A stretch of DNA of 64,000 nucleotides from Brugia malayi. Its lineage: Eukaryota; Nematoda; Chromadorea; Rhabditida; Onchocercidae. Shown piece after piece: positions 61,701-64,000 of this stretch; the stretch's first letter is position 1, and the number at the start of each line of letters is the position of its first letter. The notes beneath the pieces are model-generated. The model worked only from the letters and a program-made list of their open reading frames with translations. It searched no databases and had not been told where the DNA came from. The position numbers and the translations under genes were made by a program. The DNA lies in contig NW_025062476.1 in assembly GCF_000002995.4 (NCBI RefSeq), forward strand, positions 8,616,501 through 8,680,500, written 5' to 3'.

Positions 61701-63872
61701 AGACATAAAGCTGGAAGTAAAGTTGGTGGCTGATTTAAAAGATTTTATGTTGTTAAGGGTTCCTAGTAATTTTTAAAAAATGTTTTCATTCCAAAGTTTA
61801 CAGGGAATCTTTACTGAAATTGGACAAATTTTGGCATTTGATATGGATGAAGGATTAAATGGGCAAATTCGCTACGCTTTGCGATGCGGCAATGATTTGT
61901 TTATGGTTGAACCGTCTAGTGGACTCATTTTTTCAACAACCGCCTTAGGGCAGTATGTGAATAATACTGTGGAATGTAAGGGCGTTGCCAGTGATCAAGG
62001 ATTTCCATCAATGAAGAATGATGTGAGTGATTTTTACTATTTGAAATGGTCAAATTATTAGTTAAAACTGGACTATTCCAGGTCACAATCTATATTCACA
62101 TCACTGATTCTGCTAAGAGCAATGAAACAGAACAACCTTACTACCAGTTTGCGCTTCTTCTTAATGCTGACCCTTATACAGCAATTGGTCATTTACCATT
62201 ATATAATGTTGGTTGATTCTCCAAATTTTCTATATCTAAGAGAAATTTTGGTATCTAATTTTCTACTGGAGGTGGCTTTGCCTCAAAACTTTTCTAATAA
62301 TTTATTCATTCCTCAATTTCACTTCTGTAAATTTAAGACAATGGCCATAGTGAATGATAGCCGTTTTATGGTGGATCAGAATGGGTATTTGTTCACAAAC
62401 GCTACGTTTCCGGAAGCTGTATTAGGATATAAAATTATATTCTCTATTGCAACAAATAATAAGAAACTTATGAAAGCTATAATTTCCGTTGAATTTACTG
62501 AACCAAACATTAACCACCCGCAGTTTTCATTTAAAAGGTAATTATGAGAAAAACTAAAGGTTATCCTCCTTTCAAATTTTGAAAGACATACAATTTCTAG
62601 CAATAATGACTACTAAGACGTTGTACGCTGGTGAAGTTATATAAATCATTTTCAAATAATTATATGTCAACAGAACCATTTCCTTGTGAAATGCATGTCG
62701 GCCGCAGAATTAATACGATCAGGTATGCAGCAATGGATCTGAGTTTTGTTTTGCTCATAAACATTGCAATTATAGCTGAAAGAACAGAACTACTGATCAA
62801 GCTATTTCAGATATAAATTTTCGGTTCAGGAAAACTGCGATTTGCACTCACCAATTGGTATGGTTATAGCAAAAGATCCTGATATAGGTCTTAATGGTTA
62901 CATAACTTATTATATTGTTTATGACACTGACCGCTTACCATTTGCAATTGATGCAACAACAGGTTTCAATTCCAACTTCTTTGCTTATGTTTTTCAATTG
63001 ATGTAACAGTTTAATCTAGTTTATATCGAGTTGATAGTGATACAAGGTAGTGAGAAAAATACATTCTTGACATATACTACTTGTGCAGCGTTAAATTTAT
63101 TTACTTATTATTTGGAGAGTATGTTAGAATTATTATAAATTTTTATGATCATTAGGAGTTTAGGAACCATATTAACAACGGAATACGTAGACTTCGAGGA
63201 AAGCAGTAACTACCAATTTTTAATAACAGCAAAAGATTCCGGTTTCCCTGCACTCAGCGCTACCGCAGAAGTTACTGTTGAAGTGCTCGATGAAAACGAT
63301 AATGCGCCCGAGTTTGAAAATCGTTATGTGCAGTATACGGTATATTCTATATCTGACATTTCTGCTTTCTCTATCCGTGCAATAATCAGTCAACAGCGCA
63401 TTCTTCAACATTGTATTTCTTTAAAAGATTGTGATTCATCGCTTCATAGTGTTATCATGGTTCACGGTGCATTCTGCTCAGCGATCGTTTCAGATATCAG
63501 CATATTCACCAGTGGGCACCACAATTGCACATTTTTCTGCTGTTGACGTGGATTCAGAGTCAAACGCTGTTGTCGTCTACCATCTGCTTTCGGATTCTGA
63601 ATTACCTTTTACTATAAATGCTACATCTGGCACATTATACGTGTCCTCTCAATTTCATTACGGAACAGCTAGTGAATATTTATTTGGCGTACTGGCCAGT
63701 AATCCCAGAACCACAAGTTCGGATTATCCAGGATTAGTTCCAGAAGGTTCCCGAAACGGAACATATTATAACGTTTTACAAGTTGAAATTTTCGTGAAGC
63801 AAGATGGCGAATCTGAGCTATATTTTGCAGAAACGGAACGAAACTTCGAGATTAGTGCTTTTGCTTTGAAAG
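40974..63872 (+). CDS. cdh-4: Fat-like giant cadherin (3' end beyond the window)
   Basis: Forty-two exons join in one frame from an ATG at 40974 to 63872, giving about 3,191 residues before the model runs off the window. The start is supported by a signal peptide (CVLQISLLYSLVIPI) running directly into the first cadherin repeat (EQHFDFEIPEDIAEGTLIG). At least 31 extracellular cadherin repeats of about 100 residues follow and a 32nd begins; no EGF, laminin-G or membrane segment is reached. About half the repeat boundaries have the calcium-binding DxNDNxP motif; the others are degenerate. Dachsous-type cadherins have about 27 repeats before their membrane segment, so the count favours the Fat type; C. 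elegans CDH-4 is the nearest fit by architecture. Fat-like cadherins act in cell adhesion, planar polarity and neuronal migration. Exon lists are given in the four block entries. Confidence 0.88.
47185..50139 (+). other. cdh-4: Cadherin exons 14-19 (about EC9 to EC16)
   Basis: Exons: 47185-47478, 47732-47920, 48119-48397, 48633-49130, 49270-49730, 49806-50139. Boundaries with calcium motif: DINDNAPQC (exon 15), DSNDNVPYW (exon 16), DENDNSPEC (exon 18). Degenerate boundaries: PYSFPPV (start of exon 14), SDAEKDCTPNF (exon 17), the exon 17/18 junction, and INPRLEAPVEF (exon 19). The acceptor at 48118 (CGTTAG) was preferred over one at 48087 because only it gives the repeat sequence TGIIRTLLVLDFEL. 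Cysteines are more frequent here than in classical cadherin repeats. Confidence 0.8.
50140..54108 (+). other. cdh-4: Cadherin intron 19, 3,969 bp
   Basis: This intron is about five times longer than any other in the gene. I found no nested gene. Contents noticed: a less AT-rich block at about 50500-50730 containing an ATGCAAAT octamer (50567-50574), a palindrome-like AAGCTCGA/TCGAGCTT pair at 52336-52365, and a perfect 72-bp tandem duplication at 53531-53674. The frames on both sides are in phase 0 and the repeat continues across it (KTIA to IELLVTGEES), so the join is secure. Confidence 0.75.
53531..53674. repeat. Perfect 72-bp tandem duplication in cadherin intron 19
   Basis: Bases 53531-53602 are repeated without a mismatch at 53603-53674; the unit starts TTGTCCGTTTCGTCC. 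Two copies only. The absence of divergence in non-coding DNA implies a recent duplication or an assembly error. Confidence 0.92.
54109..58750 (+). other. cdh-4: Cadherin exons 20-29 (about EC16 to EC24)
   Basis: Exons: 54109-54315, 54423-54713, 54915-55110, 55250-55411, 55734-55972, 56218-56427, 56745-56920, 57326-57506, 57709-58013, 58497-58750. Boundaries with calcium motif: DKNDNAPKF (exon 22), DVNDNAPQF (exon 24), DVNDNVPIF (exon 28), DQNDNIPII (exon 29). Degenerate: AQVDNNALFC (exon 21), ASNKESPRL (exon 25), LNIGVKTAQF (exon 27). Exon 28 starts after TTTTTTAAG at 57708 rather than the better-looking TAG at 57680, because only the former keeps the repeat in frame. Confidence 0.8.
59099..63872 (+). 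other. cdh-4: Cadherin exons 30-42 (about EC24 to the start of EC32)
   Basis: Exons: 59099-59340, 59619-59791, 60033-60174, 60334-60609, 60974-61072, 61145-61273, 61489-61632, 61804-62022, 62082-62207, 62338-62537, 62811-62962, 63164-63339, 63494-63872. Boundaries with calcium motif: DINDNRPFF (exon 32), DRNDNAPRF (exon 34), DVNDNAPTF (exon 36), DENDNAPEF (exon 41). Degenerate: SETMRFPVF (exon 30), SNETEQPYY (exon 38), TEPNINHPQF (exon 39), KQDGESELYF (exon 42). Exon 38 ends at a GTTGGT donor, the same unusual form as after exon 2. The last exon ends at a donor at 63873, so more exons must follow beyond the window. Confidence 0.8.
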
Positions 63873-64000
63873 GTACCTGGAATTAAGAATGCAAGCAACT
63901 CGTTTTTCGTTTAAACCAAAATTATGATTGATCGATAAGATCTAATTTCATCATGGTGAAATGTGACCCGAGATTTAAATTTATTTTGCATCATAAAATC

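Overview
This window is AT-rich, intron-dense nuclear DNA from a nematode, most likely a filarial (spirurid) worm. The intact HSP70 reads like the filarial HSP70 I know. The gene set has clear Caenorhabditis elegans counterparts, and intron-exon junctions follow nematode rules: short introns, TTTCAG-like acceptors and occasional GC donors. The organism assignment is an inference, not something the sequence proves. I joined all gene models by hand from reading frame, splice signals and family knowledge. In every multi-exon gene the exon phases close from first to last exon.

Layout from left to right. (1) 451-3792 (+): TMCO4-like DUF726 membrane hydrolase, 5' end missing or unresolved. (2) 4924-5262 (+): single-exon TIM14/Pam18 J-protein (dnj-21/DNAJC19). 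(3) 8027-9639 (+): RNF170-type RING E3 ligase of the ER membrane. (4) 11025-13278 (-): Di-Ras small GTPase (drn-1). (5) 15991-19903 (-): NOP56 box C/D snoRNP core protein. (6) 21441-24140 (-): lysosomal PQ-loop cationic amino-acid exporter (laat-1/PQLC2). (7) 24544-28919 (+): CCT1, the TCP-1 alpha chaperonin subunit, divergent from laat-1. (8) 29706-32923 (-): intact cytosolic HSP70 with ten coding exons, a TATA element and three heat-shock element clusters. (9) 34215-36355 (-): a broken, intron-bearing duplicate of that HSP70. (10) 40974 to beyond the right edge (+): a giant Fat-like cadherin (cdh-4-like) of which 42 exons and about 3,190 residues lie in the window, with at least 31 cadherin repeats.

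These are mostly housekeeping genes with unrelated functions. I see no operon-like close spacing and no evidence that they form one pathway. TIM14, CCT1 and HSP70 are all chaperone-system genes, but they act in different compartments. The main points of interest are: the HSP70 duplicate, with a lost start codon, frameshift, nonsense codon and lost splice sites, yet a perfect heat-shock element still upstream; two GC-AG introns in TMCO4 and one in drn-1; the very long cadherin, whose calcium-binding linkers are intact in only about half of its repeat boundaries; its 3,969-bp intron holding a perfect 72-bp tandem duplication; a 17-bp stem hairpin in a NOP56 intron; and splice-flanked open segments upstream of drn-1 that belong to no model I could complete. 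I found no tRNA, rRNA, CRISPR array or intact transposon.
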